This document shows, piece by piece, positions 49,278 through 49,883 of a stretch of 49,883 nt of DNA. Location of the stretch: positions 1 through 49,883 of the forward strand of contig JAHHRV010000013.1 in NCBI GenBank assembly GCA_020025595.1, read 5' to 3'. This DNA is from Oscillospiraceae bacterium. GTDB taxonomy: Bacteria > Bacillota > Clostridia > Oscillospirales > Oscillospiraceae. Every line of letters starts with the position of its first letter. Within the stretch, counting starts at the first letter, position 1. The notes under the pieces are model-generated. The model saw only the letters and a program-made list of their open reading frames with translations, did no database searches and had not been told where the DNA came from. A program made the position numbers and the translations under genes.

Positions 49278-49571
49278 TTATATTATTGGAATGCCGGCTG
49301 TTTCGCTATATTGGCGCATGTCCAGCAGGATTTTGGAGGTAATCTCCTTCCGATGGTCTTCTATTCCCCGAAAGTTGTACACAGAGATATGCATATCCCT
49401 GTGGAGAAATTTTGTGTTTATTATCGATCCTCCGCACAAAACCAAAACGCACCCAGAATCGTTTGAATCAGCAGCGCTGTACGGCTCCCTCTGTCTGATC
49501 TCCGGAAATAATAATCCTGCATCAGATCCACGCCCACCGGGACTATAATATTCCAACGCCCTGTAATTCAT
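49278..49571 (-). other. Open frame without recognisable protein, possible gene remnant
   Basis: 97 codons open on the minus strand (starting at the ATG at 49571), but the product is of mixed composition with no domain, and the plus strand is also partly open here. I see no good ribosome binding site. It may be a decayed gene. The 640-base stretch 49242-49883 otherwise holds two terminators, a candidate structured RNA and the 5S rRNA end. Confidence 0.25.
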
Positions 49572-49601
49572 ATTCTTTGTATCATACTGTAAAATAGCAA
49601 A

Positions 49602-49628
49602 AGCGTCCCGGAATTTCTCCGGGGCGCT
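49602..49628 (+). terminator. Terminator-like hairpin
   Basis: Arms AGCGTCCCGGA / TCCGGGGCGCT (one G-U pair) followed by ATTTTATAT on the plus strand. No gene is clearly attached to it. Confidence 0.6.
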
Positions 49629-49683
49629 ATTTTATATCGTAACACTAATGCAATCTGGCAGCATCCAGCGTCTCTTCTGTGGC

Positions 49684-49790
49684 GGTTTGTCCGGTGTCCA
49701 GTGGATTTGAGCTATCTCAGCTCCCCATTCCTCGACGGATCAGCAGAAACAAATCTGCTGACTCTCACCGCAAAGGATGTGAGACAAACC
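49684..49790. ncRNA. Candidate structured RNA or relic (multi-stem)
   Basis: GGTTTGTC (49684-49691) and GACAAACC (49783-49790) can close a region with three perfect hairpins: GAGCT-ATCTC-AGCTC (49709-49723), CAGCAGA-AACAAA-TCTGCTG (49741-49760) and CTCAC/GTGAG (49764-49783). No known RNA family is recognised and the transcribed strand is undecided. Confidence 0.4.
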
Positions 49791-49816
49791 TAGAGCCTAA
49801 AAGGAATAAAAAGAAA

Positions 49817-49842
49817 AGAGCCTACTCTATTGAGTAGACTCT
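49817..49842 (-). terminator. Terminator of the rRNA operon
   Basis: Leftward hairpin AGAGTCTACTC-AATA-GAGTAGGCTCT (one G-U pair) followed by TTTCTTTTT, immediately after the 5S rRNA 3' end. Confidence 0.85.
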
Positions 49843-49843
49843 T

Positions 49844-49883
49844 GTGTTGGCATTACCTATTTTCACGGCCCGTTACCAGGCAA
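49844..49883 (-). rRNA. rrf: 5S ribosomal RNA, 3' end only
   Basis: The last 40 bases read leftward give TGCCTGGTAACGGGCCGTG..AATAGGTAATGCCAACAC, which matches the helix IV/V and 3' strand of bacterial 5S rRNA. The 5' part lies beyond the window. The terminator follows within 2 bases, so this is the distal end of an rRNA operon read leftward. Confidence 0.82.

Noticed and set aside
49684..49790. tRNA gene or known riboswitch
   Set aside because: No cloverleaf, T-loop or known aptamer core is present; left as an unassigned structured element.

Overview
The window reads as chromosomal DNA of an anaerobic, spore-forming Gram-positive bacterium of the Clostridia, most likely Oscillospiraceae/Ruminococcaceae. 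The pointers are a SpoIIP sporulation amidase, an hrcA-grpE-dnaK-dnaJ operon under a perfect CIRCE element, a flavodiiron O2/NO reductase, ECF and BMP-type importers, sortase-type sorting signals, AGGAGG ribosome binding sites and consensus sigma-A promoters. No insertion sequence, prophage, CRISPR array or tRNA gene was seen. The left edge cuts a uronate isomerase gene and the right edge cuts a 5S rRNA gene.

Layout. 1-4.6 kb: hexuronate/glycoside use (uxaC fragment, two divergent AraC regulators, GPH sugar symporter, esterase). 4.6-9.9 kb: a purine-nucleoside BMP-type ABC importer read leftward behind a guanine-class purine riboswitch and terminator. 10-16.8 kb: a flavodiiron/flavin reductase/rubredoxin fusion, two small exported proteins, a DegV lipid-binding protein, a sugar-kinase-like phosphotransferase, an XRE/membrane-protein pair with three operators, and dCMP deaminase. 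16.9-21.8 kb: the hrcA heat-shock operon. 21.9-26.8 kb: a three-gene mini-operon (zinc ribbon, helical protein, sigma region-4-like protein) divergent from an XRE regulator, then tadA, spoIIP and the pseudouridine catabolic pair psuK-psuG. 26.9-34 kb: a membrane XRE regulator, GNAT, DUF2284, tyrosine phosphatase, a DUF5107 protein and a secreted GH30 glycosidase.

34.1-43.6 kb is the most striking part. A cobalamin riboswitch behind a perfect TTGACA-17-TATAAT promoter controls a 1399-residue wall-anchored protein whose C-terminal third looks like an alpha/alpha toroid. Downstream lie a membrane-anchored FecR-like/DUF4430 protein and a complete ECF importer (double ATPase, S and T subunits). 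In animal intrinsic factor and transcobalamin an alpha6/alpha6 barrel and a DUF4430-like lobe clamp B12 on one chain. Here the two lobes seem to sit on separate surface proteins beside the importer, so I propose a surface B12/corrinoid capture and uptake system.

43.7-49.9 kb: rhodanese lipoprotein, thioredoxin, Crp/Fnr regulator, CapA-like protein, GH25 muramidase, cysteine hydrolase, glutamate racemase, then a stretch without a convincing gene that holds a candidate structured RNA, and the end of an rRNA operon. All functional calls rest on reading motifs by eye; no database search was possible.
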